A DNA stretch of 64,000 nucleotides, taken from NCBI GenBank assembly GCA_911728435.2, contig OU452201.1:1426001-1490000 (forward strand). The letters are read 5' to 3'. The DNA comes from Apoderus coryli (taxonomy: Eukaryota; Arthropoda; Insecta; Coleoptera; Attelabidae). The notes below the pieces were generated by a model. That model was not told the origin of the DNA. It was given only the letters and a program-made list of their open reading frames with translations, and ran no database searches. Shown piece by piece: positions 44,834 to 55,226 of the stretch (the stretch's first letter is position 1; every line of letters starts with the position of its first letter). Made by a program: the position numbers and the translations under genes.

Positions 44834-45440
44834 TGATTTAAATTAAACTTAAAAACTATATTAATCATACATACCCCTCGAGTCATTTTGTATTATTTGA
44901 GATCACTTATAAATCTTATAATCAACTACTTGGTAGACCTAACAATGGAACATTTTGCTTCACCGTATAAAATTAATAAATAAATTAACACAATAGTAAA
45001 ATACTTCTTGTAGTTCGACCGGTTCTAATAAATTAAAAAAAAATTAAAATAAACGACTGCACAGTTATGGTTCTCAATATTCACTATAATTTCAGTTATT
45101 GGTTATAGTAGTACCAGCGAGGGTACTACTGCTACTACACGGGTTCAACTCGTTTGAAAAAATAAAAGGTTTATTGAACATTGGATAATAATGACTGGGT
45201 ATCTACTTTGTGTTTTGGTCATTGTTCTCCGTTAGCCATCAGATTCATATAGCGTGTTTCCGATTTTTTATTTATTTTTTTTTTGAATAATATTTCACTT
45301 TATTTCATGTTCTAAAATATGGGAAGTTGATGAGTGTGTGTATTTATTTTTTGTTGGTTACCATTGGTGTGCCTTTAAAATTTTACCTAATTGATAACAA
45401 TAGAAAATAGAAGAAAGTATTCTAATACTCAGCAAAAAGT
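44834..45440. other. No gene seen
   Basis: AT-rich. A perfect 9-bp hairpin AGTAGTACC/GGTACTACT lies at about 45108-45131. Confidence 0.5.
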
Positions 45441-45449
45441 TCGCTGTTG

Positions 45450-45837
45450 ACGGTGGTTCATTTTTGGAGGTATTCAAGGAATATTATTCCTTTCGCATCC
45501 AAGCAAGCTTTTTAGGTATGGCTTCCGAGGTGTCTCTTTGCATTGGTTCAGATCATTCCTAACGAATAGAAAGCAGATTGTTGGGTCGATGGGTATTTAT
45601 TCTGACGAATGCCTCATACCCCATGGAGTTCCACAGGGCTCTGTCCTTGGTCCCATTTTATTCCTAATCTACATAAACGACATTTCATCTCTTGCAATAA
45701 GAGGTCAATTCACAGTATTTGCTGACGATACTACTATTCTATGGTCTCATAAAGACCCTGCTTCATTGACAAAAATAGTAACAGAGGACCTGGTGGTGAT
45801 TAAGAGGTGGTGTGACTCAAACCTTCTGTCCCTATAA
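45450..45837 (+). pseudogene. Non-LTR RT palm fragment
   Basis: Plus strand: VSLHWFRSFLTNRKQIVG, HGVPQGSVLGPILFLIYIND and FTVFADDTTILW with both Asp present, then a stop after SNLLSL. The fingers and C-terminus are missing. The short upstream sequence is out of frame. Confidence 0.85.
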
Positions 45838-47278
45838 ATCATCGAAAAAAAAAATATCATAAAGCTTACATTAGAACTGATGTGAGTTTTTTAGTTAGTT
45901 TTTAATTTTAAATGTTTAATAACGATAATTAATTTAACAATAACTTTTTATTTTTTCACACAATGGTAAGTTTAAAGTTGAAATCATTTTGGTGCAATTG
46001 AAAATAATATATACATTCTTATTTCTAGAGTTAATAAATAAAATTCCCAAAATAATATGTACTAACTAAGTTAAATAACATAGCTTTTCGTCAGATTCTC
46101 TTATAACCACTGATGATGCAGCCCGGAGCTGCGAAACATGTATGGTGACAAATGTAATTGTTGAGGATATTTATTAAATTTATTGTGTGGAGGTCGACTT
46201 TTATTTCAAGAATATTTAATTTTTTTTTGAGCTTTGTTTACAAATACTATGTATTTACAACAATAAAGCATGTTTTGATTTGATTTGATTTTGAGTTTTA
46301 ACATCTGAAGTAAAATTACGTCAATTCCACATGCATTTGATTTTTTTTTGACTTTATAGCCCTTTCCACATCGACAATGGAAGCCTACCTTAAATTAAAA
46401 TTTAACGCTACATTATATTTGCGAGAACTAAAAATTTTAACACCTTCATGACCATCATCATTCTTGTTCAAAACAACTTCATTCCTGAGGCAAATAAATG
46501 GTCAAAATGGAGAGTGTTTGACGGTGGTGTAAGGGTTTTGTGTTATGTAGACGGATTCATCTTGCTTTGCATGTATACATTGTGATTGCACGCGTGAACC
46601 TGAGGAGTTTTGATGTTTAAAATCATCGAATTAAAGATCGAATTAAAATAATTCCCATACCTTTTCCGTTGGAATCGATCGGGAGTGACCTAAACTACTA
46701 AACTAATTTGTCTTTCTATATTTTCTAAGGCCTTACTTGAAAGACCTTCGTATAATATTTTATTAGAAAAAGTATTCTTCCTCCAAATTTTCCGTAGATA
46801 ATTTTTTTGTTGAAACAAAAATATATTAAAAATTTTTCTGTCTCCGCCTATTTCAAAAACCTCTTTTTAAATCCATTTAGGTACTAATGATCATTCTTTT
46901 GTGCTATTTATGCGTGACACAAGGTTGAAAAAGCTCTTGTGAAATTTCGTTTATTTGTAGGGTGCCACTTCATCAACAACATTTTGGCTGACAGTAGATT
47001 AAATAATGGACAACTTGCAATTATTATTATTTTGACACAGATTTTGTTTGGTTTGTATTGTTAGGAAGGCTGCTTGTATTGTCTTCTTTTTTGTCGTAAT
47101 TTTCTTGTTCTTTCTCTAAACGAAGGATGGTTTTGTTACGTCATTGTTCATTCTCATAATAAACTGGTTAGAATTATTACAAGTTGTAAACTTTTTGATA
47201 GTTTGTAATTCAGTTTGTAACAAAACTATACTTTATACTTATACAGCGTGATTCATTATGGTTGCAACAAACGAAAAC
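45838..47278. other. No gene; holds one hammerhead-like motif
   Basis: AT-rich sequence with no coding signal apart from the ribozyme-like motif at 46106-46146. Confidence 0.5.
46106..46146 (+). ncRNA. Hammerhead-ribozyme-like motif (copy a)
   Basis: Order on the plus strand: ACCA, CUGAUGA, U, stem GCAGC/GCUGC with a CCGGA loop, GAAA, CAUGUA, UGGU. ACCA and UGGU pair as helix I. CUGAUGA and GAAA are the invariant core, and GUA is an allowed NUH cleavage triplet. Helix III is minimal, but ACAUGU is self-complementary, as in type I hammerheads that work as dimers. One unpaired U between CUGAUGA and helix II departs from the textbook form. Confidence 0.6.
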
Positions 47279-49212
47279 CCATTGAACCCATGTCCGCAAA
47301 TGCTTCGTTATCGAAATACAGGGTGTCCAAATTTAGTGGTCAAATTAGATTTTAAATCTACCATTAACTTGCAATTTATTTTTTAATTTTATTTTCAAGA
47401 AATTGAGATCGTCACGGATTTTAAACGATCTGCAAGCCTTCAGACATTTAAGATCATGAATCAAAAGCCAGATCAATAACTCATATCGAAACTATCTTGT
47501 TCATATTCAGGATTCAATAAAGACCGACCCAAAAAAAACTCTGGGAGTTTGTTCATAATAAAAAAAGAAAGTCACGAATACCGGGCGTTATGCATGACAT
47601 TGATGATGATGAGATTTGCGAGCCTGGAGATATCGATGCTTTTGCGTCATGTTTTAACATGTGTTTATGTTTTGACTCGAGGGACGCTGCGTCTTAGATG
47701 TCGGTTGGTCAGTTGGATGACAGTGACGTGCTCGCTTCGCTGAAACGGTTGAAGCCAAAAATGACGTCGGGCCCCGACAATGTCCCAGCCTTTATTATAC
47801 GAGACTGTGCTTATATTTTTGCTCATCCTTTGCAAATTCTGTTTAACAAATCACTTAATTGTAAAACATTTCCTAAAGCATGGAAATTTGCTCACATCTG
47901 TCCTATTCGCAAGTCGGCTGAAATCGATCAAATCAGAAACTATCGTCCTATTTCCATTTTACCCAATTTCGCTAAAGTATTTGAAACTACACTTCACCGA
48001 AAAATATTTAACCTAGTAAAGCACGACATCGACTCTAAGCAGCATGGTTTCTTCCAGGGATGATCCACAGTCACTAATCTAACGTGTTTTTTTCAGGGCG
48101 TGTTTTCCGCAGGCGGTGGAGGCATGCAACTGGATGCTATTTACACCGACTTTTCGAACGCGTTCGATAAACTTGATCACTCCCTGATACTGCAGAAGAT
48201 GTGCAATATTGGCTTTGATGATGATCTCCTGGTGTTTTTTTATACTTACCTAACTAATCGTGAACAGTTCGTTGAGTACCATGGACATAGGTCTGATTAT
48301 TTCATACCTACCAGTGGTGCCCCACAGGGCAGTTGTCTTGCTCCCCTTATTTTCTCCATTTTCATTAATGACATATCGGAAGGCTGTTTGAGCAGTTACT
48401 TGATTTTTGCAGATGACTTCAAGATTTACAGAGCGGTTCGATCTCTTGCTGATTGCGAATTGTTGCAGGCTGATCTGTCGAGGCTCGAGCTGCGGTGCCA
48501 TACTAACAAACTGCCTTTGAATGTGGGAAAATGCAAACTTGCTGTATTCTCCAGGTCGCAGAGCACACATATGTTTCCCTACCGGTTATGTAATACCATT
48601 CTTGACTCGTGTGAGGTCGTCAGGGATTTGGGAGTCTATGTGGACACCAACTTACAATTTACAACACATACACAGCACCTACTATGTGACTCTTTTCGTA
48701 TGCTTGGTTTTTTGTTTCGAATAACTAAAGAATTTAACAACGTTGAGTGTCTGACCAATTTGTTCAATGCGTTAATCAGATCTAAGCTTGAGTATGCTTC
48801 CAATATATGGTCTGCCATATATCAAGTACATATAAGACAGGTTGAGAGTGTTCAGCGTAGATTTCTCAAGTACTTAGCGTTCAAAATTGATGGGCATTTT
48901 CACAACATCGACGTAATTAACTTTTTTGTAGCTTATAAGTTGCTCTTATTAAAAAAGTAATGTTTTAAAATAATGAAGCTTGTCAAAGCTGTCTTTAATT
49001 ATTTTATGTAAAATTCACCTAAATGCCCACTATATCTACGCCAATGAATATTTAATGAAAGCCAAAATAATGCAGATTATTTTAGGTTAATGCAAGTAAA
49101 ATTTTGTCAAAATCGGTTAGCTAGTTTTTGAGAAATGAACAAAAAAGACCACCACTAAATTTGGACACCCTGTATTTCGATAACGAAGCATTTGCGGACA
49201 TGGGTTCAATGG
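47279..49212. mobile_element. Region bounded by 65-bp inverted repeats
   Basis: 47279-47341 and 49147-49212 are reverse complements apart from a 3-base insertion. Each holds ATTGAACCCATGTCCGCAAA, TCGTTATCGAAATACAGGG and GTCCAAATTTAGTGGTC or their complements. The CAGGGTGTCC word falls inside the arm, not at its end. Between them lies a plus-strand non-LTR RT. Either a DNA element was invaded by a retroelement, or two copies of one repeat flank it in opposite orientation. No target duplication is evident. Confidence 0.75.
47530..48960 (+). pseudogene. Non-LTR RT, second lineage, nearly full palm
   Basis: Plus-strand pieces: a linker with MHDIDDDEICEPGDIDAFAS, a stop, then KPKMTSGPDNVPAFIIRDC and RNYRPISILPNFAKVFE. 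After a stop/shift at about 48060 come DFSNAFDKLDHSLILQK, SGAPQGSCLAPLIFSIFIND and an intact LIFADDFKIY, then RSKLEYASNIWS and QRRFLKYLAFKIDG before the stop at 48960. SGAPQGS replaces SGVPQGS. It lacks the endonuclease and the extreme C-terminus. Its RSKLEYxSxxW and QRRFLKYL spelling groups it with 34.3-35.7 kb. Confidence 0.88.
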
Positions 49213-51340
49213 CAAAAAATGCTTAAATTTTTCGGATTGCGGGGATGTGACATGTTTACCATTACATTCACGGTTTTCAAAAATCTGATATCAAAAATAT
49301 CATATTATTTATATTTGGTAAAATTGTTATTGCCATTTTTTCTATTCGATTTAATTCTAAATTCTTCAGGGTTCAGGAAGGAAGTTGTTGAGTTCAAAAT
49401 ACCATGACGTGGGGGCCACTGATTCTAAAATTTTGTTTAATACAGGTTTAATCATATTAAATTCATCGCTTAATGAAATATATGTACAGTATGTCCACGG
49501 ATGCGGTTAACAAGGTGACAAAAAACAAATATACCAAAAATTGAAAGATACGGAAAAAAGTTATTCTTGATAAAAAATTTGGCTTGACGAAATAATAAGA
49601 ACTACTAAGAAAAAAAATATTTTTAGTAAAAAGGCATAAACATATAATCAAACAAGAGCAAACAATGTTTTGGACTCTTGGCGTAAAGAGTAGTAGTTGT
49701 CAGTGTCAAAAAAAAGTTAAAAGTATTCCTCAAATTGCTGACCGTAGAACAAAGAGTTTTTATAGTGCAATGCTACAGAAGTATATAGTTCGTGAACAAA
49801 TTTGAAAGAACAGGAGCAGTTTTTGAAAAGAAAAGAAAAAGAAAGAAAGAAAGAAACAACATAAGTTTTGATATTGGAATCCGTAAATGAACATACATTG
49901 CTTTATTTAAGAAACAGGGCTAAGAATTTAGAGGTGGTGGGAAAAACTACTTTAACAAAATAAAATTTATCTCTACAAGCCTCATTTCAACCAAACTTGC
50001 TGCCTGGGGATGAAGCATTTGATCAAAAATAATTTTTGTTCGTATATTTAAATTTTTGTTGTCCCAAATAAAAATAATCATATGGAGATTTCGGAAACGG
50101 TATAAGAAATAATTTTGATTAAATTAGAAAAAAGTTGCGCTATTGTGAACCCAATCATATAATATATCGAAATTAATAATATCTACAGGGGTTTTCAAAT
50201 GGTTCGGGAAAACTATAAATTGTGTTTTTCAAAAAATTGCAATATCGTCACCATCTTTTAAAGAAATGTACCTAATAAAACTTGGTAGTTTTGTATTATC
50301 GACGTATTTCTTTTCTTTTTGCAAACACATTCACCATTGTTATACGTCTTGAAATTGAGCGTAAAAAGACGTGTATTTTTAGGTCTGCAAATACGTATAA
50401 CATCTTCTTTAAACTCACATTTATAATTGAAATAATCATCTGTAGCACTGTATTTACTTCTGAATTAAAGATATGTCCCTCTTATAATAATTATTTAAAT
50501 CGCAATTTTACCACATAATGGCGATTGTAGTGTAAGGACATACTGCTATCTATCGTCTATATATCTTGTACAAACACCTTGTTCCCTAGAGATAAGCACC
50601 AATCCCGTATGTTTGCGTAAATTTAACAGGGATTTGCCTCATGACTTTACAACTAGTAGATAGGTATGCATTTACCTATTTACGTCAGGGTGATTCACAC
50701 GGAAATAAGGAGACGTGCACGAAATTGTGTACATATACTGTCTGCTTGTACAGGAGTTAATATTAAAATTAAATTTTGGATTATTAAGTTGCTGGGAGGT
50801 TTTTCTTGGACTCAGGACGGTTAATTGTCCATCGACTAAGACAAGATTTGGATCCATCAGAAAGCAGTGTAGCTCGCCTTTGCCACTGACCATTATTCTC
50901 GATTTTCAGTTTATATCCTACATGTTTAAATTAAATTCAATTAACTTGTAACCACGTCACTGATGATGAGACTTATAGTCTTGAAACATGTCTGACGAAA
51001 TTTGATTATTTGAACATATAATCGACTGTTTTATTTATAATTTTTAAATTGTGTACTTACCTATATAAAATATTTTTTCTGCAACTGAAGTTCTTGGAAA
51101 CTGGGCCAAAAATGAATACAAACTTTTTTTTAAACAACTATTTATTTGGTACAAATAATAAATAAATCACAAATATTTGTCTCAATCAATTCTCACTGGT
51201 AATTTTCTTATTAATTCCAATAAATTAAAAAGGCAGGAAAAACCCTAATAAAACTACATTCTAAAAATATATCTACGAGATAAATATTATCAAATATAAA
51301 CTGTAATTCTTTATTGCTATTAGTTAAATGGTCAGCAAAA
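49213..51340. other. No gene; holds a hammerhead-like motif
   Basis: AT-rich, with only short chance ORFs. Purine-rich GAAAGAAAGAAAG run at about 49840-49856. The ribozyme-like motif is at 50955-50997. Confidence 0.5.
50955..50997 (+). ncRNA. Hammerhead-ribozyme-like motif (copy d), best preserved
   Basis: Helix I strands CGUCA (50955-50959) and UGACG (50993-50997) pair perfectly. The order is CUGAUGA (50960-50966), one unpaired U, helix II GAGACU/AGUCUU with a UAU loop, GAAA (50983-50986), CAUGUC, with GUC as the cleavage triplet. ACAUGU is self-complementary, which would allow a dimeric helix III. All core positions of a type I hammerhead are present; only the extra U departs. No Penelope-type RT is seen nearby. 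Confidence 0.65.
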
Positions 51341-52160
51341 CCATTATAATAACAATAATAATTTTATTGGTGGATAGAACTATCAAGAGCATTACACATG
51401 TCAATATAAAAACAAAAAACATCCCTAAACAATAAACAAAAACAAACAGTCAAAAAGTTAGATAGTCAGATCACTGAAATCATTTAACATAAATTCATCA
51501 AATAAATAAAAACATTTATCTATTAAATATGCCTTCAGTATAGACTTAAACGGCAGTGCGTTGTATGGTCTCGGACCATAATAATTCCTGGCCGATCTAG
51601 AGCCCGTTATTCTACTGAACTGCACCCTGATGTCCGAACCATGTCTAGTACCGTGCTCATGAATATCCCTCTGCAAACTACACTCATGCATATTCGCCTT
51701 AACGTAAACCAGAGAATGCAACACAAACACAGAAGGAACCGTCAAAATTCGAAGGCTTCTAAAAATATGCCTCCCGATACTTCAAGCTGCCAATAACACG
51801 AACCACTCTTCTCTGCAACGCAAATACTCGTGCGGCACCAGGCGAGTGGCCCCAATTTACAATAGAATAAGAGATCAGGGAATGAATACACGCATAGTAT
51901 GATGTCAGCAGAACTCTTCCAGATACTGAATTTGCCAGATTTCGCAATATATATATATTACTGTTGACCCTCTTTACTAAGCAATCAATGTGAACGTTCC
52001 AAGACAGTTTAGGATCTAAAACCACCCCCAGATATCTAACGCTGTCAACGTCGCGGAACAGGTTCAAATTTCCTTTTGAAAATCCTATAATCTGTGTTTT
52101 GTCTAGATTAAGACTTAATCCATTTGCCGCAAATCAGTCAGAAACATTTGCTGTCACACT
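51340..52160 (-). pseudogene. 5'-truncated non-LTR retrotransposon, C-terminal part
   Basis: On the minus strand FAANGLSLNLDKTQIIGFS (about 52135-52080, preceded by an in-frame stop) leads into VRYLGVVLDPKLSWNVHID, ALQRRVVRVIGSLKYRE, then after a shift RDIHEHGTRHG and SARNYYGPRPYNALP, ending at 51458. A TTATTATTG-type 3' tail lies at about 51342-51365. It is related to the copy at 20.0-21.7 kb. Confidence 0.85.
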
Positions 52161-52169
52161 ACTGATTAA

Positions 52170-53517
52170 TTTAAATTAATTAAAGGAACAGCAACTCTAA
52201 AGCATATGGTTGGTTTAAAAAATTATTTAATTTTTAAATTGACCAAAAGGGTTGAAGAAAAAACTAAGACAAAAAAGTATGGTTTGTGTTTACAAAAATT
52301 TTTAAATTTTTATAAGAAGTAAAACACTCGGAATTGCTACGCTTTACGTTTTTTGGTTACTATGCCACTCGAACCTCCCTGTATAATAGCGATGCACAAG
52401 CTGTGGCCAATTAGTCGAAGCAAATTCTTATATTTATTTCACTTTTGGTCCTTCATGAGAAAGTCAAACAGAATTCAATTATAGCTATTTGCAAAAATCT
52501 GCAATAAAAGCTGATATTGTATTGAGATTAAATCCCATAAAAATTAAACGTGCATTTGATTTTTTGTTCTTTAGGTAGTTCTTTTTAATTATTGTATAGG
52601 GTTGTATGGAGTACAACATCATGCTACCCAGTGGCGTCGGCAGATTCGTAAGACATACGAAGTACATCTTTCTTCCTCATTCATGAAATATATTTAAAAT
52701 TAATAAAACAGAGCTAGCAAACACTTTTTCGTGATAAAAAAAATAATAAGCATTACAGTTTATAAATGATTGTCTACAATTTCGATGTATACTTAGTAAT
52801 TTTGCCTAAAAACTAAATAACAAAAAATAATCTAGACAAATATGTCAATATATTTGAAAAATTCTACTATCCAAATCCTAATTGTTATAAATATTTCGAA
52901 ATAAAAACAATAATAATAGTAAGTCATACAATTGAATTAAAAAATATCACAAAATAAGTCATTTGGGGTCTACAACCATAGAAATCTTATATTATATATG
53001 TATTCTAGAATGCTAATTAAATCCAGCCGAATACCAAAAAGTGTAACGGGTATGCAGAGTTTTCACGAACTACGCATGCTCCTCAGTAACTTATTTTCAG
53101 TACAGAGCTGCCATATTTAAAACTATTTTGTCGTTCGCCTTACAGAATTTATGCGACATATCTGTTTTATAAATAAATCCATATGTTGCGTCATACGAAA
53201 CTGCTTGACAAAATCAAATAATTAAATGTTATCGGTAAAATTGCATACTGTTTAGTTTTCAGCAATATGAACGAAACATTTTTTTCCAAATCTTATTAAA
53301 TTTAGGAGATTTCGCAACAGCGTCTGTTTTCGCAAATGACGTTTCTTGTAGTGGGAATATCTGTCAGAGTCGGCTTCACAACAATTCAGATAGGTTTTAT
53401 AATTGAGTTATGGTTTTATTCGTGGTATATTTTAATTGTTGATAGATATACCTATTTGTGATTAAAATTGTTTTTAATATTTGTTATTTTGGTTTTAGTT
53501 CGTTTATTTAACAAACA
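52170..53517. other. Upstream flank of the THAP gene
   Basis: No gene seen; AT-rich. Confidence 0.45.
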
Positions 53518-54178
53518 ATGAGGTGTATAGTGTTGTGGTGTAAAAATGAAGGTCTCATTCCTGGTATTAAATATTTTCAGTAAGTTATTGTTTCGGGTTT
53601 CTAACAGTCTCAGTTTGAGTCAATATGATACCATTGACATGATACTCATTTTTAGCCTGACAAAAAAAAGACATGATGTTTGGATGCGGGCATTGGGATC
53701 CTAGTACAGAAAATGTATGTGATGGGAATGTCATATGCAGTAAGCATTTCGCTGCAGAAGTTATCATTTGTAGAGAAGACGGCAAGAGGATCACCCTCGT
53801 ACCCGATGCAGTTCCCAAACTTTTGTTGAAAAGAAGAGATTATGTAAATGAGAGTGGAAGTTAAATTCTTAATCGTTTGATATCAAGACACTGTTTACTT
53901 AAAAGCAGTCTGTCCAAAATGCATGATATGTATGTCAAGAATATATTTCCTACGTTGTGTAGGTATACAAAGTTCGTTTGAATTCTGTTGTTAAACTGGA
54001 ATATACTTAATTATAGAATCCTCCATGAAATTGCTGAGAATAAAAGTTCTACCAACCATGTTTTGTCACAAAATACTATTGCGAGTAGTACGGATGATAT
54101 GGAAGTGGTTTACATGGACACGGAAAATATTTGTGAAGTCACTGTTTCTTGAACCCCTTCTTTGAAGGCTGTAGAGAG
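53518..54178 (+). pseudogene. THAP-domain gene, two or three exons, damaged
   Basis: Exon 1 (53518-53579) reads MRCIVLWCKNEGLIPGIKYF and ends at a consensus donor (CA|GTAAGTT). A 76-base intron ends CATTTTTAG at 53655. Exon 2 continues HLTKKRHDVWMRALG. Then a missing base or two near 53700 forces a stop, and the next frame carries on WDPSTENVCDGNVICSKHF to AVPKLLLKRRDYV. Cys-x4-Cys, the later Cys-x2-His in ICSKHF and the closing AVP are the THAP (C2CH) signature, so this bound DNA. A possible exon 3 (54017-54178; ILHEIAENKSSTNHVLSQN… with an in-frame TGA) ends at GAGAG|GTAAGA. Frameshift and nonsense codon suggest a pseudogene. The left-edge fragment at 1-126 is a different THAP sequence. Confidence 0.75.
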
Positions 54179-54570
54179 GTAAGACGCCTAAGGTGGTTGT
54201 ATAAACAAACAAATATTATATAATAATAAAATAAATAATTAGAATGCTCAAGTCCTTAAGATATTTTCCAGTATTAGAATTTTTACTTATTTCTCGTTTC
54301 TGCTTAGATTTATGATTATCGGTTGTACCTGTTAGACAATAAAGTATTTAGATATTTAATGTAATTTTTTATTTCTTAAATTCCTTTATTCCATTTTTTT
54401 ATTTGAATGTTACCAAATGGTAAAATTTAATTTTAAATATACCTATAACAGTAATATTACATTTAATCAAAGCCGGTCCTGTTGAAAAATAAGTTACTGG
54501 TGATCATGCGCATTATGGACAGCTCTACACTTTTGGTTACATTTTTATACTACGGGATTATCATTCTAGA

Positions 54571-54613
<43 letters not shown>

Positions 54614-55226
54614 GCTTTTCTATATAATATATATAGAATTTATTCAACTACTAGTTGAGTCACTTTAAGTGAATATTTTCCCTTAGCTTATATATATATA
54701 TATAATATAAGATTTCTGTGTCTACAACTAACCCGCTTTCCCAAAGATTCGTTTCCATATTTTTATAGATGCCTAAGGTTGGTTTTCACAAGCGCAGAAC
54801 CCTGACTGTTTCTGATGACAAACCTATTGTAGACTTTCTGAAAAGCATATGAACAGAATGGTCTGTGCCACCTTTTACAGCCTAAGAGGTAAAATACAGA
54901 CAGTTTTTGCAATTAGTCAATTCCAAGCAGAGAATCAAGCATGGGTCCAAAAACGCCATTTTTAGGTCAAAATTCAATTAACTAAAAAACGCCCTTAAAT
55001 ATTTTTTCCAAATTTAGTGACCGCTACGCTAGTAGCTAGCAGTAGAGCATGCCTTAAAAAATTAAATCAATACGAGAGAGCTTTACGACAGCCTAGCAAG
55101 TCAAAAAACTGTCAGCAATAAATACGATGGTAGTTATTCTTCTGTTCACAACTTTTCAAAAAACTAATTCCTGCATAAAATTCATTTTTGTGCTTGTTTC
55201 TATTAATTTCTCTACTTAACCGTGTA
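54179..55226. other. Intergenic, with AT microsatellites
   Basis: No gene seen. Contains two AT-repeat runs and the probable 3' UTR of the minus-strand CSGALNACT gene next to 55227. Confidence 0.5.
54572..54610. repeat. (TA)n microsatellite
   Basis: Thirty-nine bases of uninterrupted TA. A second short TA run is at about 54690-54705. Confidence 0.97.

Noticed and set aside
45108..45131. 9-bp hairpin as a terminator or regulatory site
   Set aside because: Isolated short hairpin without gene context in a eukaryotic sequence.
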